Of a stretch of 14,400 bases of DNA, positions 6,211 to 13,215 are shown piece by piece. The position numbers were made by a program, and so were the translations under genes. Location: positions 1 to 14,400 of the forward strand of contig JALZUX010000140.1 in NCBI GenBank assembly GCA_023301405.1, written 5' to 3'. The stretch comes from Granulosicoccaceae bacterium (GTDB lineage: Bacteria > Pseudomonadota > Gammaproteobacteria > Granulosicoccales > Granulosicoccaceae). Positions within the stretch are counted from its first letter, which is position 1. Every line of letters starts with the position of its first letter. The notes below the pieces were generated by a model. The model was not told where the DNA came from, did not search any database, and was given only the letters and a program-made list of their open reading frames with translations.

Positions 6211-7682
6211 GGCGCGGGTGCTCTGAGGGGAATCAGACTAATGAATTGATTCAATGAGTCGCCGAAAAAGAATAACAGGACAGATCCGGCTGCCGTGATG
6301 CACAGCGGTACCACACACAGCATTGGTGCTTCTGCAATGGTAAAACTGTGGCTGCCTTTTGATTCCGGTGCGGCGTAAAAAGCGCGCGCCGCGATTGGAA
6401 TCAGGTAAGCGATATTTAGCAACGAGCTAAACAGCAGGGCGCCGACAATTACCCATTGGGTGGCGTCGATTGACCCCATGAGCAGATACCACTTGGCCCA
6501 CGAGCCACCGAGTGGCGGCAGGCCGATGATGCTTACTGAGCCAATGAAAAATGCCGCAAACGTGAATGGCATTTTGTAGCCGAGCCCGCGCATATCACTG
6601 ATATTTGTTTTATGAGTGGCCACATAGATAGCGCCAGCGCAGAAAAACAGTGTGATCTTGCCCATGGCGTGCATCGCAATTTGCATGGCCGCACCGATAA
6701 TACCGGCGGCGTTTGCGAGCATGGCGCCGACGATCACGTAGCTAAGCTGGCCAATAGTTGAGTAAGCTAACCTGGCTTTTAGATTATCTTTAGTCAAGGC
6801 AACCAGTGATGCCACCGTAAGTGTAAAGGTAGCCACCCACAATACAATGGTGCCTGCACCGGTCTCTGCGATGAAGTCTATGCCGAATATGTAGATAACG
6901 ATTTTTAATATAGTAAATACACCGGCCTTCACAACGGCTACTGCATGCAGTAGGGCACTAACCGGGGTAGGTGCGACCATTGCCGCAGGCAACCAACGGT
7001 GAAACGGCATAAGTGCCGCTTTGCCGGTGCCGAACGCAAAAAGGGTCAACAGTATTATTGCTACAGTGGGGGTGACATTGCCCTGTAGTATGCCGCCGGC
7101 TTTGAAGTCCAATGTACCGGTCAGGCTGTATGTCCACAGTGTTGCCAGCAGTAAAAACCCGATTGACGTGAACATTAAAATGCCCAGATAGATTCTGCCG
7201 CCTTTTCTGGCATCTTCGTTACCTTTGTGGGTAACCAGCGGGTAAGTGGCCAGCGTTAGCATTTCATAGAAGACAAACAGCGTCAGCAGATTTCCTGCAA
7301 ACGCAATACCCATCACCGCAGAGATTGATAACGCAAAGCAAAGAAAGAAACGAGTCTGGTTTGTTTCATTGTTGCCGCGCATGTACCCCATGCCGTAGAC
7401 CGTTGTTAAGATCCATAGGCCGGAAGCGATAGTGGCGAACATAAGGCCTAAGGGTTCTGTTTGCAGCGTAAATGACAGCCCGTCTATTGGTTGGGCAATA
7501 ACTATAGATGGTGTGTTGCCGTCGAGTACATAAGGGTACAGGCAAAGCACCACAACAAATAGTGTGACTGAAGTTACTAAGCTGATTGCATCACGGGTGT
7601 TAGCCGATGACTGCATGGCCAGCAATAATCCGCCACCCAGTGGAATAAGCAGCGCAAGTACCATCAACATAGATTCGTTCAT
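6207..7682 (-). CDS. Second NuoL/M/N-type antiporter subunit, 491 aa (MrpD-like)
   Basis: A polytopic inner-membrane protein with about 14 predicted helices and the proton-conducting transporter domain. Key residues are kept: Glu140 in FVFYEMLTLATYP, Lys221 in GTGKAALMPFHRWLP, Lys252 in AVAVVKAG and Lys397 in SWAKWYLL. The start is the ATG at 7680-7682, which overlaps the stop of the upstream mrpD as ATGA. A longer frame begins at 7784, but that would overlap mrpD by more than 100 bp and adds an Arg-rich, non-homologous leader, so I reject it. The GLPPLGGSWAKWYL segment and HAVAVVKAG are closer to NuoN/NuoM-like antiporter subunits than to the adjacent mrpD, so this is an old paralogue, not a recent duplicate. 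It probably forms one of three parallel ion channels in the complex. Confidence 0.88.
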   Translation of the reverse strand: MNESMLMVLALLIPLGGGLLLAMQSSANTRDAISLVTSVTLFVVVLCLYPYVLDGNTPSIVIAQPIDGLSFTLQTEPLGLMFATIASGLWILTTVYGMGYMRGNNETNQTRFFLCFALSISAVMGIAFAGNLLTLFVFYEMLTLATYPLVTHKGNEDARKGGRIYLGILMFTSIGFLLLATLWTYSLTGTLDFKAGGILQGNVTPTVAIILLTLFAFGTGKAALMPFHRWLPAAMVAPTPVSALLHAVAVVKAGVFTILKIVIYIFGIDFIAETGAGTIVLWVATFTLTVASLVALTKDNLKARLAYSTIGQLSYVIVGAMLANAAGIIGAAMQIAMHAMGKITLFFCAGAIYVATHKTNISDMRGLGYKMPFTFAAFFIGSVSIIGLPPLGGSWAKWYLLMGSIDATQWVIVGALLFSSLLNIAYLIPIAARAFYAAPESKGSHSFTIAEAPMLCVVPLCITAAGSVLLFFFGDSLNQFISLIPLRAPAP

Positions 7683-9157
7683 GGTCCGACCCCCAGTAGA
7701 GATTGCGCAACTCTGCCGGCAACGCCTGCTGTCAACCTGGTATCTATACCGAAGTAGATAGTTAGGATGGCGAAGATCCAGCAAGGAGCGAGTATAGAAG
7801 CGGGCACGTCTTTGGCGGCCGCGTGTTTTTCTGGAGCAGGTTTAAAATAAGCGACATCAATGATTTTGCCGATGTACACCACTGCCATGAGTGAAGAAAT
7901 GATCAATAATACGGCTAGTGCTACCCAGCCCTTTTCCAGCGCAGCGTTGATGAGATACCACTTGCTGATGAAACCAGCCGTCAGTGGCACGCCTACTAGA
8001 CCTGCGCCTAGAACAACAAAAGCCGCCATCGTCAGTGGCATGGTGCGGCCGATACCAGCAAGGTCGTTGATGTGGCTTGATCCGACACGAAAAATGATCG
8101 CCGCAAGTGTAAGGAATAAACCGGCTTTGATCATCGCGTGGTTGAACATGTGTGTGATAGAAGCTGTAAGCCCATCAACATTTAGCAGGGCAATACCCAG
8201 CACCATATAGCTCAACTGAGCAACACTTGACCAGGCAAGCAACCGTTTGACGTCTGTTTGAAATACTGCTGTTAATGATGCGATAAGAATACCGGCCAGG
8301 CAAAGCGGCATTAGCAAAGTGCCGACTTTCATCTGTGAAAAAGAAAACTCAATGCCGTACACATCAAAGAAAAAACGGATCATAACGTAAAGCGAAACTT
8401 TGGTTCCCGTGGCCGCTAAAAATGCAGTAGTGGCTTTGGGTGCATATGTGTAGGAGTTCGGCAGCCAGTAATGCAGGGGAAATAAAGCAACTTTTAAAGC
8501 AATGCCAATGGTAAAGAAGGCAAATGATGCTTGTATCATGCGATTGTCGGTGTGCTCGGGTAGGCGTGCTGCGAGATCTGCCATGTTGAGTGTGCCTGTG
8601 ACCGTATACATAAAGCCGATAGCAATCAAAATGAAGGTGGCGCCGATGGTGCCCATGATCAAATATCTGAATGACGCGGTAAGGGCGCGGCGATCACGGC
8701 CCCGAGCAATTAGCGCGTAGGTTGATAGCGAAGATATTTCAAGAAATACAAAGACGTTGAAAGCATCACCGGTAATCGTAATACCTATTAATGAGGCCAT
8801 GCATAGTAGAAAGGCGGTGTAGTAAAGGCTGTGCCTTTGGCTGCGCATAACGGGCCGTAGTGACTCACGTAATGCGCTCATTACCAGTGACCCAAAAAGA
8901 GTAATGAGTACCAGTACCAGCGCGCTTAGTTCATCGATGCGTACCTCTATACCCCAAGGTGGCGGCCAGCCACCCATGTGGTAACTGATCTCTTCACCAC
9001 CCCAGACTTGATACATTAACGCCAGAGAGGCTATGACTGATAGCCATGCTGAGCTGATAGCAAGCTTCCAGGCTGTGTCGCCGCAGCGAATCATGGAGCA
9101 TACGGGGGCTGCTAGGAAGGTTAGCAGCAGTACAATAGCGGGTAGTTGCTCTATCAT
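7679..9157 (-). CDS. mrpD: Na+/H+ antiporter subunit MrpD
   Basis: A 492-residue polytopic protein directly after mrpC, the usual position of MrpD. The proton-conducting domain carries Glu140 in FVFLEISSLSTYAL, Lys222 in IALKVALFPLHYWLP, Lys253 in ATGTKVSLY and Lys399 in GFISKWYL, which correspond to the residues of MrpD/NuoM needed for proton movement. His229 in FPLHYWLP is also present. Its ATG at 9155-9157 overlaps the mrpC stop as ATGA, and its own stop overlaps the next gene in the same way, so translation along the operon is probably coupled. Length is normal for the family. It would act in the inner membrane as a core ion-translocating subunit, coupling Na+ (or K+) export to proton entry. 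Confidence 0.92.
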   Translation of the reverse strand: MIEQLPAIVLLLTFLAAPVCSMIRCGDTAWKLAISSAWLSVIASLALMYQVWGGEEISYHMGGWPPPWGIEVRIDELSALVLVLITLFGSLVMSALRESLRPVMRSQRHSLYYTAFLLCMASLIGITITGDAFNVFVFLEISSLSTYALIARGRDRRALTASFRYLIMGTIGATFILIAIGFMYTVTGTLNMADLAARLPEHTDNRMIQASFAFFTIGIALKVALFPLHYWLPNSYTYAPKATTAFLAATGTKVSLYVMIRFFFDVYGIEFSFSQMKVGTLLMPLCLAGILIASLTAVFQTDVKRLLAWSSVAQLSYMVLGIALLNVDGLTASITHMFNHAMIKAGLFLTLAAIIFRVGSSHINDLAGIGRTMPLTMAAFVVLGAGLVGVPLTAGFISKWYLINAALEKGWVALAVLLIISSLMAVVYIGKIIDVAYFKPAPEKHAAAKDVPASILAPCWIFAILTIYFGIDTRLTAGVAGRVAQSLLGVGP

Positions 9158-9549
9158 GTGTTTTCTTCAACTACGGTGCTTACAGCAGATTCTTGTGCTT
9201 GATTTTCAGCATCTATGGCGGCGATGTCTTCTTCGTCTACGGTGCCATAGGCTTCGTAAATACGTACCGAAATTGCTAATCCCAGTGCAGTGGTGGCAAC
9301 GCCTACGACGATCGCTGTTAGTATGAGCACGTGTGGTAACGGGTTGCTGTAAGCGGTGATTCCGTCTGCGAGAATCGGTGCGGTGCCTCCACTGACTTTA
9401 CCCAGGGATATAAAAAAAATAAAAACTGAAGTTTGAAAAATATTTAAACCTATTATTTTTTTAACCAGATGCCTGCTAGACATCACCATGTATAGACCTG
9501 CCATCATTAAAATGATGACCACCCAATAATTAAATAGACCAGCAATCAT
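9154..9549 (-). CDS. mrpC: Na+/H+ antiporter subunit MrpC (NuoK-like)
   Basis: A 131-residue three-helix membrane protein of the MnhC/MrpC family, homologous to NuoK of complex I. Diagnostic stretches are GLNIFQTSVFIFFISLG (34-50) and NPLPHVLILTAIVVG (69-83). The C-terminal 30 residues are acidic and Gln/Glu-rich, a tail longer than the minimal family core. The ATG at 9547-9549 follows the TAA of the upstream fusion gene with no gap (TAAATG), and its stop overlaps mrpD (ATGA). In Mrp and Mbh complexes this subunit packs against the MrpD-type channel. Confidence 0.92.
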   Translation of the reverse strand: MIAGLFNYWVVIILMMAGLYMVMSSRHLVKKIIGLNIFQTSVFIFFISLGKVSGGTAPILADGITAYSNPLPHVLILTAIVVGVATTALGLAISVRIYEAYGTVDEEDIAAIDAENQAQESAVSTVVEENT

Positions 9550-10539
9550 TTATAGCGATCTTTCAGAGAAGGAGAAGAAGATATTAATCATAACGGCTGC
9601 CACGGTAATGCCGACGCCTAGTTCAATAATCAGAATGCCGTAGTGTTGGCCATCATGTGGGTCTTGAGCAATTGCGTTGTAGTCAAGAAAGTTACCGCCA
9701 TTTAGCATGCTGTAAATGCCAACCGCTGCGTAGAGCAGTAGTCCTACGGCGGGTAGATAGGCAAGCTTCCTTGGTGGCATAAGTTGTTGGGCTGGCACAA
9801 TGCCATAAATTAATGCGTAAAGAATAATGCCGCTGGCGAAAATGACACCGGCTTGAAAGCCACCGCCAGGCCCGAAATCACCGTGCCATTGCACGTAAAG
9901 CGCAAAAATAAGCACCGGTGCAATAACAAGATCTGCTACTTCTCGAAGTACTATTTTCTGTCGCATTGATTGGGTGCCGCCAGTGGAAGGCGATGGTCTT
10001 TCGATGCCAGACTTACGCGTACCTGCACCCAATAATAAAAATACGCCTATAAATGCAGTAAAAACTACACCGACTTCGCCAAAGGTATCGTAGCCGCGAT
10101 AGCTGGCTAATACAGAGGTCACCATATTCGGTGGTCCAACCTCTTTACCGGATTCCTGAAGATAGCGTGGAGCGACATGTTGATGGATGGGGGCATCAGC
10201 GCTGCCAAAGTGAGGCATATCAAGCGTTGCATAGATAAGAACCGCACCAGTGCAGATCACCACCGCAAGCGGCGCGATTAAGTTTTTCTTTTTGGTGGGC
10301 TTGGAGACCCGGCCAACGATGGCAATTGCTGCCAAGAAAAATATTGTTGATACCCCGGCACCAACAGCGGCTTCGGTGAATGCGACGTCTACTGCGTCGA
10401 GCACCATAAATATACAGGAGCTCAGCAGGCTGAAAAATCCCATCATCAGTACAGCTGACATCAGTTTTTCCATACGTATGATGGCAAAAACCGTTGCTAA
10501 CAGCATGACCAATAATAAACAGTTGATCAGAAATTCTAT
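9550..10539 (-). CDS. mrpB: MrpB fused to DUF4040 (MbhD-like) and MbhE-like domains
   Basis: A 329-residue membrane protein that joins three parts usually separate in Mbh: a DUF4040/MbhD-like domain (equivalent to a C-terminal part of MrpA) with DVAFTEAAVGAGVSTIFF at 51-68; an MbhE-like part with TSVLASYRGYDTFGEVGVVF at 141-160; and an MnhB/MrpB domain from about 196, with GDFGPGGGFQAGVIFASG (220-237). I place the start at an ATA (10537-10539): an exact AAGGAG lies seven bases upstream (10547-10552), and the extra residues EFLINCLL complete the first membrane helix. The frame is open back to TAA at 10582-10584 with no ATG, GTG or TTG before 10512. A conventional caller would choose TTG at 10512 or ATG at 10506, neither with a Shine-Dalgarno sequence. 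The gene follows mrpG by 59 bp and abuts mrpC. Confidence 0.85.
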   Translation of the reverse strand: MEFLINCLLLVMLLATVFAIIRMEKLMSAVLMMGFFSLLSSCIFMVLDAVDVAFTEAAVGAGVSTIFFLAAIAIVGRVSKPTKKKNLIAPLAVVICTGAVLIYATLDMPHFGSADAPIHQHVAPRYLQESGKEVGPPNMVTSVLASYRGYDTFGEVGVVFTAFIGVFLLLGAGTRKSGIERPSPSTGGTQSMRQKIVLREVADLVIAPVLIFALYVQWHGDFGPGGGFQAGVIFASGIILYALIYGIVPAQQLMPPRKLAYLPAVGLLLYAAVGIYSMLNGGNFLDYNAIAQDPHDGQHYGILIIELGVGITVAAVMINIFFSFSERSL

Positions 10540-10546
10540 GACTACT

Positions 10547-10552
10547 CTCCTT
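10547..10552 (-). promoter_or_regulatory. Ribosome binding site pointing to an ATA start
   Basis: The minus strand reads AAGGAG at 10552-10547, then seven bases, then ATA at 10539-10537. No other in-frame or out-of-frame ATG, GTG or TTG lies at usable distance from this exact Shine-Dalgarno sequence; the nearest in-frame TTG is 34 bases further on. This site decides the start chosen for the mrpB fusion gene. Confidence 0.6.
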
Positions 10553-10598
10553 GAGACACGCGAGGAATGTTCGTGTGAAAGTTAGGCGTTATTGATTG

Positions 10599-10964
10599 CT
10601 AAGGACGTTCGTCAGAATCTGTGGATTCGGAGTCAGTATTTTTTTCAAGCCGCTTTACGATGTTTGCCAATCGAGGGTTGATGCCCGCGACATTCACCGT
10701 CTGAGCGAGCGCATGAATTGCGGCAAGGCTTGTGACGATTAAAAAGAAAAACACGAACATCAGTTTAAGGGCAATGAGGTAATTAGGAGCCTGTAGTGCA
10801 AGCCCCAGTAAAATTAATCCGGCCCCCATGCTGTCGAGAATGCTTGCTGCATGTGCACGAGTAAAAAAATCAGGCATTCGTAATAGCCCGACGCCCGCAG
10901 TGATGCAGAAAAAGCCGCCTGATAAGAGTAAAATCCAACTGATGATGTCAAGAAAGATACTCAT
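10599..10964 (-). CDS. mrpG: Na+/H+ antiporter subunit MrpG
   Basis: A 121-residue protein of the PhaG/MnhG/MrpG family with three predicted helices. The family core GVGLLRMPDFFTRAHAAS (24-41), then DSMGAGLILLG (44-54) and LKLMFVFFFLIVTSLAAIHALA (about 66-87), is clear; the C-terminus is a charged tail rich in Glu, Asp and Ser. The start is the ATG at 10962-10964, four bases after the mrpF stop at 10969-10971, preceded at nine bases by AAGGGA. A longer frame to 11036 would overlap mrpF and add a Ser/Thr/Arg-rich leader with no family match, so it is not used. It is part of the Mrp membrane complex, and its precise role in ion transfer is not known from sequence. Confidence 0.92.
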   Translation of the reverse strand: MSIFLDIISWILLLSGGFFCITAGVGLLRMPDFFTRAHAASILDSMGAGLILLGLALQAPNYLIALKLMFVFFFLIVTSLAAIHALAQTVNVAGINPRLANIVKRLEKNTDSESTDSDERP

Positions 10965-10968
10965 TTGA

Positions 10969-11274
10969 CTAGGTCCCTTTTTCGTCGGCGGTGTAGACCG
11001 ACGCGTCGATAGGATCAGCGCCGCCGAGGTTGCCAAATTTGAAAAACTTCAGAACAGCTAGAGTTCCAATAAAGTTGATCAGGGCGTAGGCCAGGGCAAT
11101 ATCAAGAAATTCGGGGCGCCCCATTAGAAAGCCGAGCACGGCAATAAATAAAACTGTGGCGGTGCCACCGGAGTTGATCCCGAGTATACGATCATAGATA
11201 GTTGGGCCCATCATGCTTCTGGCCAGAGCCATCCCCATGGTGATCAATATTGCTATCATAGCGGCGGCAAACAT
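10969..11274 (-). CDS. mrpF: Na+/H+ antiporter subunit MrpF
   Basis: A 101-residue three-helix membrane protein of the MrpF/PhaF family. The loop signature GPTIYDRILGIN (23-34), with Asp28 and Arg29, and the third-helix signature RPEFLDIALAYALINFIGT (53-71) are both present. Its ATG at 11272-11274 shares one base with the mrpE stop codon (TGATG), a coupled start, and its stop lies four bases before mrpG. The C-terminal tail after residue 80 is polar and probably cytoplasmic. Confidence 0.93.
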   Translation of the reverse strand: MFAAAMIAILITMGMALARSMMGPTIYDRILGINSGGTATVLFIAVLGFLMGRPEFLDIALAYALINFIGTLAVLKFFKFGNLGGADPIDASVYTADEKGT

Positions 11275-11750
11275 CAGTGGTTTCCTTCCAGTCGACTGAC
11301 TCTTTTATCCATGTTTCCGTTTTGCAAATCGGCAATCGATTCAGAGGACAGTGCATGGACTTCGATCTCGCCGGGCTCAACATCAATTGCCAGTGTGCCA
11401 GGTGTCATGGTGATAGAGTTTGCATGGATAACAAGCCCAAGCGCGGTTTTCTGGGTGGCTTTCACCGTAACGATGGTGGGGGAAATTGGCATGTCTTTTT
11501 GCCAAATTCGCCGGGCCACATCAATGTTGGACTTGACAACCTCCCAAGCTAACCAGGGGGCGTAGCTGATCATTCGGACAAAAATCAGCAATGGGCGCTC
11601 GCTGCTGTCAACTATTTGGAGTTTGGAGGTGATAAGCGCAGCCAGAATACAGGAGGCCAAGCCGAACGTTAGCATTAAGGGCGTGAACATGCCGCTCCAT
11701 AAAAGCCACAGCACAACACATGATAAGAATGGGGATATGAATCGGTTCAT
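11274..11750 (-). CDS. mrpE: Na+/H+ antiporter subunit MrpE
   Basis: A 158-residue protein of the MnhE/MrpE family and the first gene of the antiporter operon. It has N-terminal hydrophobic helices (about 6-40), the family stretch WLAWEVVKSNIDVARRIW (66-83) and the cytosolic-domain stretch ANSITMTPGTLAIDVEPG (110-127). The ATG at 11748-11750 matches the usual family N-terminus; only a poor Shine-Dalgarno sequence is visible, so expression may depend on other leader features. The operon reads E-F-G-B(fusion)-C-D and then two more antiporter-type subunits, beginning with E as in the Mbh order rather than with A as in classical Mrp operons. It faces a divergent amino acid transporter across 353 bp. 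Confidence 0.93.
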   Translation of the reverse strand: MNRFISPFLSCVVLWLLWSGMFTPLMLTFGLASCILAALITSKLQIVDSSERPLLIFVRMISYAPWLAWEVVKSNIDVARRIWQKDMPISPTIVTVKATQKTALGLVIHANSITMTPGTLAIDVEPGEIEVHALSSESIADLQNGNMDKRVSRLEGNH

Positions 11751-12103
11751 TTAGAAGGTGTTACTCGGCATGTGACGTAGTCTACAAAGCAAGAATAGTA
11801 CTAAAAGCGCGTCACAAAATGGAATATTTGTTATTGATTTAAATGGTTTGAGTCCTGTTAGGCTATTGAGTTGGCAAGCTTGTTCTGGTTTGTGGGTCAA
11901 AGGGGAGCCCCATACTGCCAGGTTGTGCTGAAACCGCCATACCACTTAAAGATTTGAATCCGTAGGTTGGATGGAGTGCATGTATATGTTAATGTTCGAC
12001 AGGTCATACTAGACAGAACGCTACGCGAGAGGGCTCATGGAAGTGCCGTGTATATCGTGTGGAAATGAACTATTTGTCTCTTAACATTCAAAGGCGACTA
12101 CCA
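11751..12103. other. Divergent intergenic region, mrpE and aapJ
   Basis: A 353-bp control region between two divergent transcription units. It holds a 7-bp inverted repeat, TGTGACG (11771-11777) and CGTCACA (11810-11816), just upstream of mrpE. I found no -35/-10 pair good enough to call on either strand. A 64-codon minus-strand open frame at 11751-11945 touches the mrpE start but resembles nothing I know and is not called as a gene. Confidence 0.5.
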
Positions 12104-13126
12104 ATGAACAAAATCTCTAAGATTGCTGCTGGAGTTGCAGCTGCGACTCTTTTGCTCGCAAATACAGCGACGGCAGGTACTCTTGCTGACGTCCAAGCAC
12201 AGGGTCACGTGAAATGCGGTATTTCAACCGGCGTCGCTGGTTTTGCGTTTACAGATGACAAAGGAGCATGGCAGGGTTTTGATCCTGCTGTGTGTAAAGC
12301 CGTTGCTGCTGCGGTTTTCGGTGATACCAGCAAAGTAAAATACACCACAACTACTGGTAAAACTCGCTTTACAACGCTGGCATCAGGTGAAGTAGACATG
12401 CTTGCCCGTAATACTACGTGGACATTCAGCCGTGATACTGATCTAAAGCTTGATTTCGTTGGTGTCAACTATTACGACGGCCAGGGTTTCATGGCTCCTG
12501 CATCACTTGGCGTAACAAGCGCTAAAGAACTGGATGGTGCATCGATTTGTATTCAGACAGGTACTACAACCGAACTCAACCTCGCTGATTTTTTCCGTGC
12601 AAACGGTATTTCCTACGAGCCGGTTCCTGTTGAAACCAACGACGAAGCACAAACCAACTACGTCGCTGGTCGTTGTGATGTTTTCACTACAGACGCGTCT
12701 GGTCTGGCTGCAACACGTTCTTCTCTCGAGAATCCTGCAGATCACGTGTTGATGCCTGAAATTATCTCAAAAGAGCCGCTTGGACCATTGGTTCGTCATG
12801 GTGACAGTGAGTGGGCTGACATTGTTCGCTGGACTCTTAACGCAATGATCACTGCTGAAGAGTTTGGTGTGACTTCTGAAAATGTCGATAAGATGGCCAC
12901 AGGCACTGACAATCCAGAGATTAATCGTCTTCTGGGTAGTGAAGGTGATCTGGGGGCAATGATCGGTCTGGATAAAGCTTGGGCTTGGCGTGCGATTAAG
13001 ATGGTTGGCAACTACGGTGAAGTATTTGAAGAATTCATCGGTAAAGAAACTCCAATCGGTCTTGATCGTGGCGTTAATAACTTGTGGACTAACGGTGGCA
13101 TTTTATACTCACCTCCTTTCCGCTAG
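12104..13126 (+). CDS. aapJ: Periplasmic amino acid-binding protein, AapJ/BztA family
   Basis: A 340-residue solute-binding protein of the polar amino acid ABC transporter type that takes up general L-amino acids (Aap) or glutamate/glutamine/aspartate/asparagine (Bzt). Residues 1-24 are a signal peptide with cleavage after TATA24. The mature protein shows VKCGIS (36-41), FDPAVCKAVAAAVFGD (59-74), GEVDMLARNTTWTFSRD (95-111), a ligand-pocket stretch typical of AapJ, and ICIQTGTTTELNL (148-160). Length equals the family norm of about 340. The ATG at 12104 is chosen over an upstream in-frame ATG at 12059 because it starts the signal peptide directly and has AAAGG nine bases before it. A stem-loop and the permease gene aapQ follow. 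Substrate range is inferred from family only. Confidence 0.93.
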   Translation: MNKISKIAAGVAAATLLLANTATAGTLADVQAQGHVKCGISTGVAGFAFTDDKGAWQGFDPAVCKAVAAAVFGDTSKVKYTTTTGKTRFTTLASGEVDMLARNTTWTFSRDTDLKLDFVGVNYYDGQGFMAPASLGVTSAKELDGASICIQTGTTTELNLADFFRANGISYEPVPVETNDEAQTNYVAGRCDVFTTDASGLAATRSSLENPADHVLMPEIISKEPLGPLVRHGDSEWADIVRWTLNAMITAEEFGVTSENVDKMATGTDNPEINRLLGSEGDLGAMIGLDKAWAWRAIKMVGNYGEVFEEFIGKETPIGLDRGVNNLWTNGGILYSPPFR

Positions 13127-13150
13127 CAGTTAGCTTTCACGACTTATGAG

Positions 13151-13178
13151 GCGAGGGCGCTTTCTGCGCCCTTGCTTT
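13151..13178 (+). terminator. Stem-loop between aapJ and aapQ (attenuating terminator)
   Basis: GCGAGGGCGC (13151-13160) pairs with GCGCCCTTGC (13166-13175) through ten pairs, one a G-U, around TTTCT, followed by TTTAT. The T-tract is short, so read-through to aapQ is likely. Such hairpins after a binding-protein gene commonly lower downstream permease expression or protect the 3' end of the upstream message, giving an excess of periplasmic binding protein. Confidence 0.7.
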
Positions 13179-13215
13179 ATTAGATTCTACTTACACTTCG
13201 CGCAGGCCCTACACC

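Noticed and set aside
7683..7784. 34-residue N-terminal extension of the second antiporter subunit
   Set aside because: It would overlap mrpD by over 100 bp and is Arg-rich and non-homologous; the ATG at 7682 in an ATGA overlap fits the family start.
10965..11036. 24-residue N-terminal extension of MrpG
   Set aside because: It overlaps mrpF and is polar and unlike the family; the ATG at 10964 gives the standard MrpG N-terminus.
11751..11945. 64-codon minus-strand frame ending directly before the mrpE ATG
   Set aside because: The TAAATG junction resembles the mrpB/mrpC junction, but the peptide has no recognisable family, no clear ribosome binding site and a mixed composition typical of a chance frame in a control region.
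12059..12103. Upstream in-frame ATG for the amino acid-binding protein
   Set aside because: It would place 15 polar and mixed residues before a complete signal peptide; the ATG at 12104 has a Shine-Dalgarno sequence and starts the signal peptide directly.
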